A stretch of 64,000 bases of DNA, taken from positions 8,122,001 through 8,186,000 of the forward strand of contig NC_064215.1 of NCBI RefSeq assembly GCF_023101765.2, read 5' to 3'. This stretch comes from Spodoptera frugiperda (lineage: Eukaryota > Arthropoda > Insecta > Lepidoptera > Noctuidae). This document shows positions 21,867 to 34,920 of this stretch, piece by piece. A model generated the notes under the pieces. The model was not told the origin of the DNA. It did no database searches and saw only the letters and a program-made list of their open reading frames with translations. How positions within the stretch are numbered: position 1 is the first letter of the stretch; each line of letters starts with the position of its first letter. A program made the translations under genes and the position numbers.

Positions 21867-22555
21867 TGTCCTAAATAAAGTACTATAATTAGCTACTAAA
21901 GCCGTCTGACATAATTTATACAAATAATTTTAAAAATAATATTATAATCCACATAAATCTAACTAGAAAATTCTCAAACAAAATCTTTTAATTCTCTGAT
22001 ATTTAAATAATGTAAAAGGTATTTAAAGTGTTACGCTTTGCATATTGTATAGTACCTAACTAAAACGGCCATGTCTAAAAAGTTTGATCATAAAATTCCT
22101 AGACCCTGTCGTAAAATTATTTCGCAGTAAAAGAAAGTTTAAAATTCCGTATAGAGGAGCATTAAAATTGTTCGACACTTCGGTTTAAACGGTGTTTTCG
22201 GAAATAAGCGATTAACAACCTTATTTACTATCCGTTTCTGTTCATAACCATGGTTTTGTAGTTGGAGGTTTTCATTACGATGCTATAAAAAGTATGAACT
22301 TTTCTTTAGCGTAAAAAGATTCATGTTTTGCTACGGATAACGTATGCTAGAATTAGAAAAAAGGAACTAAAAGTATAGTAAGTATAGTTAGATTGTTTTA
22401 GATAATTGTGCATTAGTAAGCTCTGAAAGTTGCTGTTGGATTCGATGTGGGATTTGAAAAATATTAAAACCAATAAATTGATAAAATTTTCAACTTGAAG
22501 TTTAGAAGCTCAAAATTCGTCATTGATCTAGTAGGTCTAATCACTAATACATACA

Positions 22556-22634
22556 CACATTCATAACCTCACGCCTGTTTTCCATGGGGAGAGACAATGG
22601 AACGCCAATTGTTACAATTCTTATAAATCTCTTT
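22556..22634 (+). repeat. Dispersed repeat G, copy 1
   Basis: The segment cctcacgcctgttttccatg, then agacaatggaacgccaattg, recurs in inverse orientation at 37305-37366. It is probably a fragment of a retroelement. Confidence 0.5.
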
Positions 22635-23077
22635 CGGTAATTCCTACTAATAATAAAAAAAAACATAAATATCAGTTTATTTATATCAGTAAACTAAACC
22701 TAGTAATGGAAGCCACTAATGTTCACGTAGGTATCATAAAATACTAATAATAAGTATTTTAATATCCAGCCAAAATTATTTTCACAAACTTGATACGTTC
22801 ACAAAACTGTTTCTATGTGACCTAATTGAGAATTGCCCTACATATGAAATCTCTCAAAACCATCAAAAACAAACATTAACCGCTGTAGTATAGTTATTAA
22901 AAAATGCTATCTTCATTGATGATAATGATGAAATATGGCTTCGTGTTAGTAGTCGGCGCTCTTACAAATTAATTGTGTTAGTTTAATGGGTGTAAGTTTT
23001 TAGGGAATTGCGGTATTTAGTCTACTGCGGTATTTTTAGTAAATAACATATTGAATGTTTTATAAACCTCATAGAAA

Positions 23078-23229
23078 ATCGACGTAAAACAACGGTTGCG
23101 TTGTGTTTTGTTGTGTGAGTGAAGTTACCGGAGGCCCAATTGCCCGATTTCAAAAGGCCGACAACGCACTTGTAACGCTTCTGGTGCCCATATGCCATTT
23201 ACCGGCTTATACATAAAAAAAAAACACAA
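23078..23229 (+). mobile_element. Family A repeat, 5'-truncated and deleted
   Basis: Reads cgacgtaaaacaacggttgc, gttaccggaggcccaattgc, ggccgacaacgcacttgtaa and taccggcttatacataaaaa on the plus strand, with an A tail at about 23217-23227. Confidence 0.7.
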
Positions 23230-24029
23230 CGTAGTGATCCTATTTTTTTTTTTAAACCAACCCTTGTTCTTATTAAATATTATTAGGATTTACAACTTCA
23301 ACATTTGAGGAGCAGAACTGACTCTGTATTGTAGGTACGGGTTGGATGATAGGAGACATATTTTTATATGATATATTTTCTTCTTTGTATAGCATGGATA
23401 TTATGTGTATAAAACACCTCCAAATCAATACATTTTACATTGAATATTGAATTTTACTCAGAACTTATTTGCACCAATTCGTATCACAAGGAACAACTCT
23501 TTGTAGGATTATAATATATTAAATTGAGAGCATCGACTTTTAACACTCCCTCTTTAGATTATGGCATCGACAAAATCCCAAAGAAACTTTACACTGGAAT
23601 TATAATAAACTGGTAGAAAGCACTTAGGAATAGTAATTTTAATCATGGCCACTTGTTCATTGAAATTAAATTGTATTGTATTGTTACCTGGGCACTGGGT
23701 ATTTTAGCTAGTGCCCGTGGATTCCTCGTGCTCTAATAACTCACTTTAAATTATAAATCATATTTTATATAATAGTTCAGTATTTTCATTAGTTTGTAGT
23801 GTTTTATGTTTAATATGTTAGTTCGATAATTTGTTAGTTCGTGTTTGGAATATGTTTCTATGCTTTTGGTTTTTGTACCTTCCCGAATGTTTACTAAGCT
23901 TCAGATAATGCGGTAATTATTTTTTCATCAGGTTTCTGTTATTTTGTGTCCAATTTCTTCTTAAAACAGTAGTTAATACAGTATGTTGAATGATTTATTC
24001 TAGTGTAACTATAAGTATCAGTATGGAAC

Positions 24030-24252
24030 GTCTCGCTCCCGCCTGAAAGAGCCATCAGACCACCACAGATGGAACTCAGTAGGGCTGATACCTGATCCAG
24101 TACTGCGGACTACCTAGCGGATTACCGGGGTTCCGGCTCGAAAAGCAGGAGTAGAAACAGGGTGGTTTTTAGCCAGTAAGAGTCTGACACTCCCTCTCAC
24201 CCCGCTCAAGGCCGGAGATGCCATTGGATGATTTTCCTCCCCTAAAAAAAAG
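24030..24252 (+). mobile_element. Family B LINE 3' UTR copy with A tail
   Basis: A well-preserved copy running from gagccatcagaccaccacag through ctcagtagggctgatacc, accggggttccggctcg and agtaagagtctgacactccc to cctaaaaaaaag. The start is approximate. Confidence 0.72.
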
Positions 24253-25027
24253 ACTAGACAATCAAGACAAAGTACGTTCTAAGGTGAACCATTTAGGTAA
24301 CATAATCAGACATTGTAATGAACATACATTATATGGATTAAGGCAAAATATCCAACCCATTAGTTACAAGTGGGTGTGTAAGGTAACATGTGAGCTGCGT
24401 TTGTATATTAGTCTAAGTAAATTAACATTCAAGGTGACTTTAAAGTCTAGAGGACTTATGTGGGATATTTAAAAACAGGAGAAATATGTAGTTTGATTGA
24501 TTGAAAATTTTGGTATCTTAAATACCAACCGTACTCAGAGACATTTAATGATTACTTAAACTATTCCTTAGTAACGATTTTGTTACAAAAATAATTGCTA
24601 ATGACTGGATTAAATTACCATTAAAGTATTATTTGAAATGTATTAATTTAAAATTATACATTATTTATTATAATTATAATGACACTGTATAATTAAAATT
24701 ATTTTAGTGTTTTATTTCATTTCAATTATAATATACTAACAGACAGAAAAGCATTTTCTTTTTGTAGTGGTTTAGGTAAAGTGGTTCGTGATTCTATCAA
24801 AATCATGCAACATTTATGGCTAAATCGATGTAGAACTAATAACTTTAGTCAATTTAGTAATTTAGGTTTCATGTTCCTCCTAGGACTCTGTGTATGTATG
24901 TATAGCTATAATTCGTATCGTAATTTCTGGGCATATAGATACATATTACTAAATATTGCATCAGTCAGTCTATTGGTTACAAAACCTCCGTAGTCAATTA
25001 TTACTACCGACAGATTAACTCATTTTT

Positions 25028-25388
25028 ACTATAACTTTCATGAGACATACTAAATTAATTTATTTTTATTTATTTATTTTAAGGAAGGCTTACAGACTAA
25101 TAACATTATTTAGATACTAACTATAGGTTTAACTTATTGCTAATAACAAGCCCCCACATATAGACCACAAAAAAACAAAGATAAACATAAGACTAATGAA
25201 AATGAAAAAGTTAAGCAATTCAGTCCTTGAAAAAGGATTAAATTAATTATTATGTTAACGGCTTACTCACGTAATTGTTTGACGCGGCGATTATAATTAT
25301 AGGCGCTGCTAGAGTAGCAGCGTGACAAGAAATCAAATCACTTCATGATATGTGATCAGTGCAGCTCATGGATACTCACATCACTAGA
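25028..25388 (+). mobile_element. FB-C left-end variant split by a LINE tail
   Basis: The left part actataactttcatgagaca, tactaaattaatt (25028-25060) resumes after the insert with attattatgttaacggctta, ctcacgtaattgtttgacg (25249 onwards). The right limit is approximate. Confidence 0.58.
25061..25238 (-). mobile_element. LINE 3'-tail insertion with 10 bp target duplication
   Basis: The 178 bp insert begins on the plus strand with tatttttatttatttatttt, the reverse of a TAAA-type tail like that of the LINE at 8057. It is flanked by taaattaatt at 25051-25060 and 25239-25248. It is too short and diverged to assign a clade. Confidence 0.72.
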
Positions 25389-25946
25389 GGAGCTAGAAAT
25401 CCTTCGCCTGGCTTTGGCTAAAGAGGGTACTTTAGTAACGTTGGACCTTCAGTAACGTCAATCCCACTGTGAAACCCAAAGTAACAATTAAACTAACATA
25501 AGAATGTCAAGCTTTCTGCGAAATCAACCCGGAACATATTGATCAACTTAATTTATCAGCCCAGTTCACACAGTTGAACTTCTGAGAACAAAAAATTATG
25601 TAGGGCATCAGAACTGACCATTTTAGGAAACTGTCAAAACAAACTGCCAATGTTGATTCGACCTGTCCCAACGGCGAGACGGCTCTCGATAAATTGGTTC
25701 ATGTCAGTGAACTTTGGTTAAAGAGTTTTTCTGTTGTTTATTCAATGTATTCGCTAAATATGAGTAACATGTTTTCCTTAACCGGAATATTTTTGTTTAT
25801 TTATTATTTTTGTACACACACACACAACAAAGGACATATAGGTATTTGTTACATTTCATTGATAGGTACTGTACTCGTTAGTAAATAAAATGAATGAAAA
25901 TTAAAATACTATAGTTATCTACACGATTATATTGAATTCAACCCCT

Positions 25947-26104
25947 ATTTTTTCAGGGGGGAACATGATACAATGACTTCTCCCGCCTTGGGCGAGGTGA
26001 GAAGTGACAGACTCTTACTGACGAAAAATCACCCCGTTCCTACTACTGCTTTTCGTGACGGATCGAATCCGATCCGGTAACCTACTAGGCAGTCCGCAGA
26101 GGTT
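25947..26104 (-). mobile_element. Family B LINE 3' UTR copy, minus strand
   Basis: The reverse complement carries the gtcagtaagagtctgtcact-type block, the ggggtgattttt block and a degenerate gtaggttaccggatcgg block. A pyrimidine-rich stretch at 25951-25961 marks the former A tail. Confidence 0.65.
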
Positions 26105-27207
26105 TATTATTGACAAGATGCGTACCTTACTGTCTTGTCCTAATTTCTGTAACATGGAACTCATAATCTACAAAAACGATTATGCTGTACAGATATAACC
26201 GCCAACTTCATTCAAGAGTACCAATAAAAATTGTAAAATCACGCCAAATGTGGCGTGTCTACCTGGAGGCTACAAACAACTTAATATTTCTGATACAGCT
26301 TTGATTAATAGTATCGAAGTAACAAACAAGGCATTAATTGGTCGACACGTGCATGTAGTAGATAAAGTAGTCCAGATTATAGTAATTAATTTCGATTATA
26401 ATCTGTTGACTGGTCGATTTTTATCGTTTAACAGTTACAAACTAATTTCTACGTCGATTCACGTAGTGTTTTGTATAAAAATAAAATATTCCAATTTAGA
26501 CCGTGTCCCGATTAGTTTAAGGCTTATTGGATCAACTAAAAATATTTCATGCCTGCATTGTTTTCAATGGCTATCGTAAAAGCTTTTAGGATTATTTTCG
26601 ACTATGAATAGAAAAATGCTTGTTTTATTTTTACTCTTTTTACTCAAATATTGTAATACCACTTTTATGTTTGGTAATAATTTTAAATTGATTTGAAAAT
26701 CCCTAACAAGTTGTTTTATTGTCTTCCTTGTTTTTATAATCAACTTTATGCTTACAGAAATGAAGTTTATATTCTTTTAGCAATGAAACATAGTCAAAGT
26801 CATTAGATACTGTGTTTTAAACATCAGAAAAAGACAAGAGTTTCTTTCGGTTGCTTTCGACCACTGATCACCAAGACAAGTTGCCAAGACATAAAACAAT
26901 GTTTTTTTTAACAATTGCTGTAAGAAATTAAAGTACGAATAAAAATCTTCACAACCTACTTGAAGTTCAATGAACGAGTATACATCAAATATTCTATTTC
27001 CATCAACATTACGATTATAACTGATATAATTTACCCTAGACCACGACGTTATCGCGCATTGTGCATTACTGAAACCACCGATGATGTTCATTTTACGATC
27101 GTGGCTTATTTTATTTTTAGCCGATAGCTATCCCGTACTACGGTCTGCTTTATAAGAATTTCTTTATCAGAGAAGGATGTAAGACGCAAGTTCAGATGAA
27201 TTTGACT

Positions 27208-27277
27208 ATGGGCGGCGGCGATTGCTTACTATCAGGTAATCCGTCTGCTCGTTTGTCAGCTTATACCATAAAAAAGA
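27208..27277 (+). mobile_element. Family A 3'-end fragment
   Basis: Only the last 70 bp remain: gggcggcggcgattgcttac, atcaggtaatccgtctgctc and cttataccataaaaaa. A short 3' piece like this fits 5'-truncated retroposition. Confidence 0.68.
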
Positions 27278-27956
27278 TCTATTAAAGTGACCACTACAGA
27301 GTAAATATTACTTTTCGTATCGTACTAGCCAGCAAAGGTTTACAATCTACAAAAACTTGGGAACTGCGCTTTTTGATAAACTTGAGCTTTTAAACTAAGA
27401 TCTACGGCAATCAGATTATGGCAAACCTTCTCATATAGAGGAATCTCATAATCAGCAGCAGTAGCAAAACACATGCCTTTGTCATGACGATGAAACTGTT
27501 TCTTTGTAGATTTTAAATTCAACATAACAACATTTTAAAGAAATTGCCTTTAAAACATTATCATAAAGACTAAAATCCTTTACACAATATTCTCAGTCTA
27601 TTTAGCATACCTTTTGCAGTTAGTCTATCCATTTAGTCGTACACGTTCCAACCTATGTTCATTTATTTACCTCACGTAGTTTCACTGGAGTATGGGAGGG
27701 AAGGCAAAGCCTCACTAATTCGGCGGATTAGTGTTATTAATAGTTGAGTGATATTATGCGAAGGTTTTGTGGCATATATCATTTTGGTCGGTCTACCTTG
27801 TAAATCTGTTGTAAATATTTTATGTGTGTGTGGGTGATAGGTAAAGGGTTGACTGCAAGTTGGGTGTTTGTTTTGGGATTTTCAGTGTGTTAAATATTAA
27901 TATTGGTTTTAGTAGACGAAATAGGAAAGATTATTTTTTTACCATTAGTCTACTAA

Positions 27957-28062
27957 AGTGACCTGTGACTCCTTTGGAGTTGCGGGTGTTCTTGAGCAGC
28001 GCTGATCGCTTACCATCAGGTGATCAGTTTTACTAATTTACCCCGTATTCCATAAAAAAATC
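27957..28062 (+). mobile_element. LINE/SINE 3' tail related to family A (variant A2)
   Basis: Ends gctgatcgcttaccatcagg, tgatcagttttac and ccccgtattccataaaaaaa. It shares the last 60 bp layout with family A but has a different upstream part (tcctttggagttgcgggtgt). This suggests a related element with a common 3' recognition end. Confidence 0.55.
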
Positions 28063-29423
28063 CTGTGTTCTTACTGCTTATTTAAAAAGATAGGGTGTTA
28101 TATTATATATTCCACTTTGAAAACAAATACTTTAAAAAAAACTAAGCTCTCAATTTTCTGGTTACTAATTCAGAACTAACGTATAACCCACCAATAAATT
28201 GTCCAACTTAATTCAAAAATTATGACTAGGTAATAAAAAAATTAAAACCGCCAGTCTAAAACGGTCATTCACCACCTCTTTTGGACAGTTGATTAATACG
28301 TTGTAAACACGACAAATGTCACTCGGACTACTATTCAACGTATTTATCATGGTACTTGCTATCACGAAAATCTCGCAGCGGTTTGCGTGAAAACGGATCG
28401 TAAGCCAATGGTTGGGGTTTGAGAGAGCCCGATTAAGTCGCATCCGACAATGTTAAGATTATAATCTTTTGATTAAGGCGCTTGTAATAATAGGGAAAGG
28501 TTATTTATGGTAACTTGTGCTAAAATTACACACGATTCGCTTGCCCATATGATCATATCTGTAGGTAAGGAATTTTGTGAGTACATTTCAATTTGTATTG
28601 GTTATTGGTTGATCGAGGTTGTGCGTAGATACTTTTTGGGTGCGTAGCGAAAGTTTATAGTTTCTTTTTCGTTTATTGTGTCAAATGTTTATTACATAAC
28701 AGTACGCCAGTTCTACCTTGCAAGGGCTGACATAAATTGACCATGACAGGTGACAGGTTGACAGGTACTTATTGGTACAGAAAAATATATAACGAGCGAC
28801 AAAACAATTTTAATCCAATCTATATATTAATACGTGATGCAAAAACTTTGGACCGCTTTTTACGAAAATTGCGCAGACGTAGAAGCATAATATTAGGTAC
28901 ACTTATAGTTTATGTGTACGAGAAGTACAGAACGCTAATATTTTTCAAAAATAATGCTTATAAAGTACATTAAATCAATAAATAAATGAAACATTACACA
29001 CACATGCATAGTATCTGATCGTATTTGACAAAACGTCAAAATCGATAGACATTGCGATGATATTGACGTCTCATATGAATAGAGTTTTATAAAAGAGTTT
29101 GTTTGAGTTTGAGTTAAATAAAAATTATCCTTGAACGTATGTTAAGTGGTATTGTAAATGAAATCGTATATGGTTGAATTTCAACCACTAGGCGACCACT
29201 AGTATGAATAAATGCTACAAATTACGACACATTCCGTGGCTCATTTCAAGATCTGACATTTTGCACTGTCAGCTCTTCCAGATATACAAAAAACTTTATA
29301 TCTAAAACGACTGCTTTCTTCAAAAGTCTAACTAAACAAATACAGAAATACGCAGCCTATTCGACAATCCTTACCGAACGCTTAGCAAAACATCTGACTT
29401 GTTCAAGTTCCCTCAGTTTTCGA

Positions 29424-29436
29424 TAGATGGCGCTGT
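29424..29436 (+). promoter_or_regulatory. CTCF-like motif (tagatggcgctgt)
   Basis: The word resembles the insect CTCF core (agatggcgc). A single site without other support is weak evidence for an insulator. Confidence 0.2.
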
Positions 29437-29631
29437 GTTCCCTGAAGAAGAAAGTTTAACATTGTAGCTGCCACAATGATATTCAGTAGTAGAAAACTAT
29501 GGTACCTTTGACAGTTTTCTGTTAGCACGTTAACAATTAATCAAAATAATGATATAAAATGTTTGCTTTCGATGAAACATTAAGTACCAATGTGACATTT
29601 TCCAAGTTATACGTACCTACTTTAAAAAATT

Positions 29632-29802
29632 ACTTAGACACACGGTGAAGAAAAATATCACGAGGAATTCTGGACTTATAATATCTAATTATAAGTTTGA
29701 AATCGCCAATACCCATTGAGCAAGCTTAGTGATTAATGCTTAAACATTATCCGTGCAAAATGTGGCCTTTGGTCAGCAGTGCCTACTTATACGCTGTTTA
29801 TG
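29632..29802 (+). mobile_element. SINE-3 fragment, plus strand
   Basis: Contains acacggtgaagaaaaatatc, acttataatatctaattata, aagtttgaaatcgccaatac, ttgagcaagcttagtgatta and ggcctttggtcagcagtgcc. It is 5'-truncated, with no head. Confidence 0.7.
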
Positions 29803-30057
29803 TGTGTACGTATGATTCAAAAGACTGAGATTTGATGAATAATTTTTGTAACAATGAAACTAATTCGATTCCATTTGCTCACATAGTTTCAGACTATTTT
29901 TTGGTCTGGCAATCTGCCTATCGATAGTGTTTTATTAATTTTTAACTCGCACTATTCTGCCAAATGCGGTTTGCAATTATTGTTTTGGCACGCAACAAAA
30001 TAATGAAACTATACGGTTGTTGTGATATTTGAGTTATTTAAGTACTATTTTATTAAA

Positions 30058-30240
30058 CATTGCCTCACAGTAGGACTTCCTCCTCTGTCGTGGGTGCATT
30101 TACAAACATAAAAATTCACGTACACATGACACCCAGACCCGGAATAATAATCTGTGAATCACACCAAGAGTGGTTTCGTGTGAGAATTAAACCCACGACA
30201 TGTTACAAGGCAGCCAGTTACCCAGCTGTTCCGCTTACCG
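30058..30240 (-). mobile_element. SINE-2 copy, minus strand, diverged
   Basis: Contains gacttcctcctctgtcgtgg, gtgcatttacaaacataaaa, cacccagacccggaataata and ccaagagtggtttcgtgtga. The head end gcagccagttacccagctgt is altered. Confidence 0.7.
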
Positions 30241-31382
30241 TACATTCTTTCATATTTCACAAACAGTATTTTCAAGTATTTTTAATTTTCTACTATTATT
30301 GAAGGATTAGGTACTTAATACTGAATTTATTGTTGTGTCATAAGGTCCCTATGATGCGATACCTGGTTATGTCAAGTACTATTGAGTATCTTTCATGGTT
30401 TTCAATATTCTCAGGTATAAATAGTACGAGTCTAAAGTTCATACAATTCATTGAAACTGCCAAAATAGAATACGTATTGATCATTGAAAGAAGAATCCAT
30501 TAGGTGTTAGCAGAAAAAAAGGTGTACCTATAGATTTATTTGCACACTAAAGGGCAGACAAAGCAACTCTATCTATACCCAAAACTAGTCATTAATATAC
30601 ATGAAATAAAGTTTCTATTTGGTTCTCAAGGCTTTATAAAATGTCACAGACTACTCAGTATTACCACAATTCTCAAATGTCAATAGGATTCCCTTTTTAA
30701 TGAAAAAGAGACTAAAGCTGATTGAAAACGCGTTAGATATTTGATGCCATAAAAACCGCCTACGTACAAGCTATTTTAAATCAAATTGAGTAGGTAGGAA
30801 GTGCGAAATTTCCTGGAAGTTAAATGGTGGTTAGGGTCTTTTGATGTTAAACAGTCACTATAGTTAACATATAGAATTTTTGTTAGGTAACACTACGTCA
30901 TGTATAATATGTGAATTTTGATCCGTGTTTGGCTCGGATTATTAGGACTATTTTTCATGAACACAATTAAGTTTTTTTAATGAAAATGTTCATTAACAGC
31001 GTGGCAATAAAGCTCATTACAGCATAATAAAGAAATATCGCGAAAGCATTTCGTTAAAATAAAGAAAGAGTGATAAGCATAACTCCGAAATGCCACGGGA
31101 ACCGCCTAAACATGCTAATTACATTTCAGGGAAAATTCCGTGAATTTGCAAATTAATGTACTCACTATAATTATAATATTTTTCTTTGACGTAAAAACAT
31201 GAAAATATGACATTTATTTACATGGAATGCTTGTGAACCATGACATGAAAGAAAACTTTAGAATATAATTTTGATTTGTGAATGAGTTTACGAAATACCA
31301 CATACATATGTATGTATACTCCATTTCTCAAAGAAGTTATATACGAATAGATGCATCTCTTTTTCGATCTACCTATCCGTAA

Positions 31383-31677
<295 letters not shown>

Positions 31678-32221
31678 TTGTGTAAAGAATGTTCTAAATA
31701 ACTTACAAATATCTTTAATTCTACTTTAGTTTTTTATACTCACAATGTCGTACATTTTATTTTCTAACCTTATAAATCCAGTTACGAAGAAAACCACAAC
31801 TTTAATAGAAACACCTTTATTAATTCTGACAAGATTTATAGCTTAGCAATACGTAATCAGATTGCAATACAATAATTGCCTCACGCCTCTATTTCCTTAC
31901 AAGTCATTCCGAACACTTAAACATACCAATATTATGATTTACGTTCACTTCCATTTGACATTTTAAATCAACGCCAACTTTAAAGTGAGGCAATGAATAA
32001 GTACTCAGTTGAAATTATCTGCCTTAACCAATTATTTCGTACTAAAAGTTATGAGAAATAGGTCAAATTGTCACAAAGACTGACTAGAAATCCGGATTAA
32101 TTTGCTATATGTATACTTGAGTAGATTGTTTGCAAAATCGTGGTGTATTTTATCGTTAGGTTGGGATTACATAGTGATTAAAGGTAAGCTTAAATTCTTT
32201 AATAATGACACTAAAGAATAT

Positions 32222-32385
32222 ATTACAGTAGCAACGCGACAGTCGCCGCGTAATAAGTCGCAGAATGCTGCACATGAATATGAGCTTGTAGCATGGCTTG
32301 AAACTAGTCGAGTTCCTCGTCAAATAAATACGCGAGTAATCCGAAAAACATAATAATTAACTTAGTATGTCTCACGAAAGTAATA
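32222..32385 (-). mobile_element. FB-C left-end variant, minus strand
   Basis: The plus strand reads gtagcaacgcgacagtcgcc, ttgaaactagtcgagttcct, cgtcaaataaatacgcgag and acttagtatgtctcacgaaa, the inverse of the copy at 19828-19986. An 83-codon open frame over it is incidental. Confidence 0.62.
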
Positions 32386-32639
32386 ATACAAATAAATATT
32401 ACCTTATTTATTTTAACCTGGAAGAATATTATTTATAGTATTTATGAAATATTTCTTCCTATTCATAAGTTCATCCACACAAGCTCTTACTTGTATTGAC
32501 GGATGATAAATGAGAGACACGTGTCAATTTGGTTTCCATCATAAACAATAGGTCACTTTTTATCACATTTTGAAACACTAAAGCCAGCCACACAAAACTA
32601 TGAATAAAAATTAAAAACCACAACTAAAATTAAAATCGG

Positions 32640-32945
32640 AAAATGGAAAATGGCGGCATTTCGCCAACTCTAGCCATCCGTCATCATTACACTTGCAAAA
32701 ACACCATAACTTTATCATTTCGGCGCGAGCTCGAATTTACATAGCCCATATAAACCCAACGATTAAATATGATTTATGTGGCGGGACGTCACGATATCGT
32801 AACTCCTGGCTCCGAAGAGAGCCATACGAATACCGCCCAAGGGAATGACAACGAGCGTGAAATTAGTAATTAAAAGTCACGTGTGACGACGCCAAGCACT
32901 TACTTGGAAAATCTTTGCTCCCAAACGGCACCTTTTGTTGGAGTT
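32640..32945. promoter_or_regulatory. Candidate conserved non-coding block
   Basis: Unique, less AT-rich DNA with aaatggcggcatttcgccaa, tttcggcgcgagctcgaatt, ggcgggacgtcacgatatcg and an E-box cacgtg in aagtcacgtgtgacgacgcc. No repeat family and no convincing frame. Confidence 0.25.
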
Positions 32946-33822
32946 ACTGCTTTCTTTGGTGGTAAATCACGGGGGTAATATTTTTGAATTGGTGTTACAG
33001 AGATGTAAAGTGCACTGGAGACCGCTAGCTTTAGTTTTTTACTTCATTCGAAACTACACTTTGGAACGAGTGTCTAGCTTCACTGAGAGACCAACAGATT
33101 ATTGGCAGCTTATTTAATTTTCTTTATTATTTGGCATTACAAAAGTACCTATTTATGGTTTAATTAGAATAAATGATTTGACTTTGACTTTAGGTTGGGA
33201 AAAAAATGATGGACAGAGTAATAGTGTTCGAGAGAGTGTAGAGATTCTAATATTTTACTTTGATATTTTATTACAGCAGAAAAGAATGCCACTTTTATTA
33301 TTATACCTATATGTAAATTTTTGTCAAACCGGCCTTTCCACAGGAAGAAATAATACTCACAATTTTTCTTAAAATAACATTTTTGCACAACTTCATCAAC
33401 TAAACCATCCAGTCTTTCGCAGACATCTAAGTACGTCTAAGTTCCTTCTAAATGCACCACCACCGTTTAAACTCTTTCATTTCGAAGCTATTAAGTTTTA
33501 GATGACAAGTGAAGACACGTTTACAGCAAGACATTTTGTTTCATCAACCGTTTACATGACATGACACGTTTTATTGTAACATTTTACACGAGAGATAGCG
33601 TTGTACGACAGTTGTTAAATGTCGCTTTTATTATTGTAACTCCTTGTAAAATTGCAGTGTCATGGTTTTGTAAAATGTGGAGGGAAATGGATGCTAAGGA
33701 ACTTCTTAGCAGAACGGATACTAAGTAACTTCTTCCATTGTTTTGTCGGTGGATTGGTTAGTTCTATCGCCTATGAGTTTCTGATATTCTTTAGGTTTAG
33801 CAACTGATTAAGTTCACAGCTT

Positions 33823-34000
33823 TTTTTAAAGTATAAGTCGGTAAACGAGCAGACAGATTACCTAAAGCGTTTCAAGCGTGCGTTATCGGCCTTTTGGGAG
33901 TTAAGAGTTTAAGGGTTGTTGGCGAATCGGGGATTAGGAAGATTGGGGAAGGAGTAATTGGACCTCCAGTAACCTCAATCATGGCTCTCCCGCACAGTTT
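33823..34000 (-). mobile_element. Family A repeat, internally deleted
   Basis: Contains aagtcggtaaacgagcagac, tatcggccttttgggagtta, agggttgttggcgaatcggg and ggcctccagtaacctc-like sequence, then jumps directly to atggctctcccgcac. The hairpin part is missing. Confidence 0.7.
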
Positions 34001-34862
34001 AAAAAGTCCTGTCTCTGTCAAATGCACAATCCCAAAGAGATCTATTGAAAGTATAAGAAATCATATATTTTGAGACTTTTATATTGAACTCAAAAACATA
34101 TTTTGGAATCGTACTAAAAACGACAGAGTAAGTATAGCTACAGGCATAGTAAACAAAAACACCAGACATTAACGCAGGGAACATGTATGGTTAAGATTAA
34201 TATGGGTCTTAACGAAACCACAGTGCTAACCCTCGTGGATTAATCACCGGTTCCTACGAAGGAGAGCACTGGGAGCGATTAATTTTAATCTATCTTTACC
34301 TAATCGTCAAAGTTAGACCATTAACAGTCAATCCAAAACACTGAAGGGTTGATTCGATGCAATCTTCAATTGAATACGTGCTTAACGGCCCAAGATTTGT
34401 TTGCCATTAAAGAAACGTGATTTTGTTTGATGAGATTTAAATTTTTTTGCTTTGTTCGATGTTAAAATTCAATAGAAGTCTTTTTGTTTTCTAGAAAAAA
34501 GAATATAATCTGATGTGAATAATTTTAATCTCTTAAAGTAAATTATTGAACAATGACTAGTGTTGTAATTATTTAGAAACTCATACAAAAATAATTACTC
34601 TAAAGCCCTTTATGTCCCGTAGTCGTATTTAGCACTTTTCAACATCTAATATGAAAGAATAGGTATAACATTTTAATTATAATATAAACTAATAACATAT
34701 TGCACCGTTGCACGTGAGCACGTCACAGTTAAGAATTTTCTTATGATGTAATAATAATTATTATAATTTCACTTGTTACGTATAATGGGCTATAATCGTA
34801 AGATTTCATATTAATTTTGTGTTAAGTATAATACCATAATATCACGCTTTTTTCCTAAACCA

Positions 34863-34920
34863 ATATACAATGTAGTAGATGTAAGGTTTACCAGATACAA
34901 TGTAGTAGATGGTAAGGAGA
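34863..34920 (+). repeat. Short tandem duplication (atacaatgtagtagatg)
   Basis: Two copies of atacaatgtagtagatg, each followed by a taagg-type end, are separated by about 14 bp. Confidence 0.8.

Larger units (their letters stand above)
21867..24029. other. Gene-free AT-rich DNA between listed repeats
   Basis: Apart from repeat G (22556-22634) and a family A piece (23078-23229), nothing supported is seen. Confidence 0.5.
24253..30057. other. Gene-free DNA between listed repeats
   Basis: Contains FB-C, family A, A2, family B and SINE-3 copies as listed. Frames at 24218-24472 (over family B), 26250-26579, 26777-27091 and 28737-28973 have random-looking composition and are not called. Confidence 0.45.

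Noticed and set aside
26250..26579. 109-codon open frame
   Set aside because: The composition is rich in isoleucine, serine and asparagine with no motif, as expected for chance frames in AT-rich DNA.
32102..32353. 83-codon open frame
   Set aside because: Its second half lies over an FB-C repeat whose other copies do not keep the frame open.
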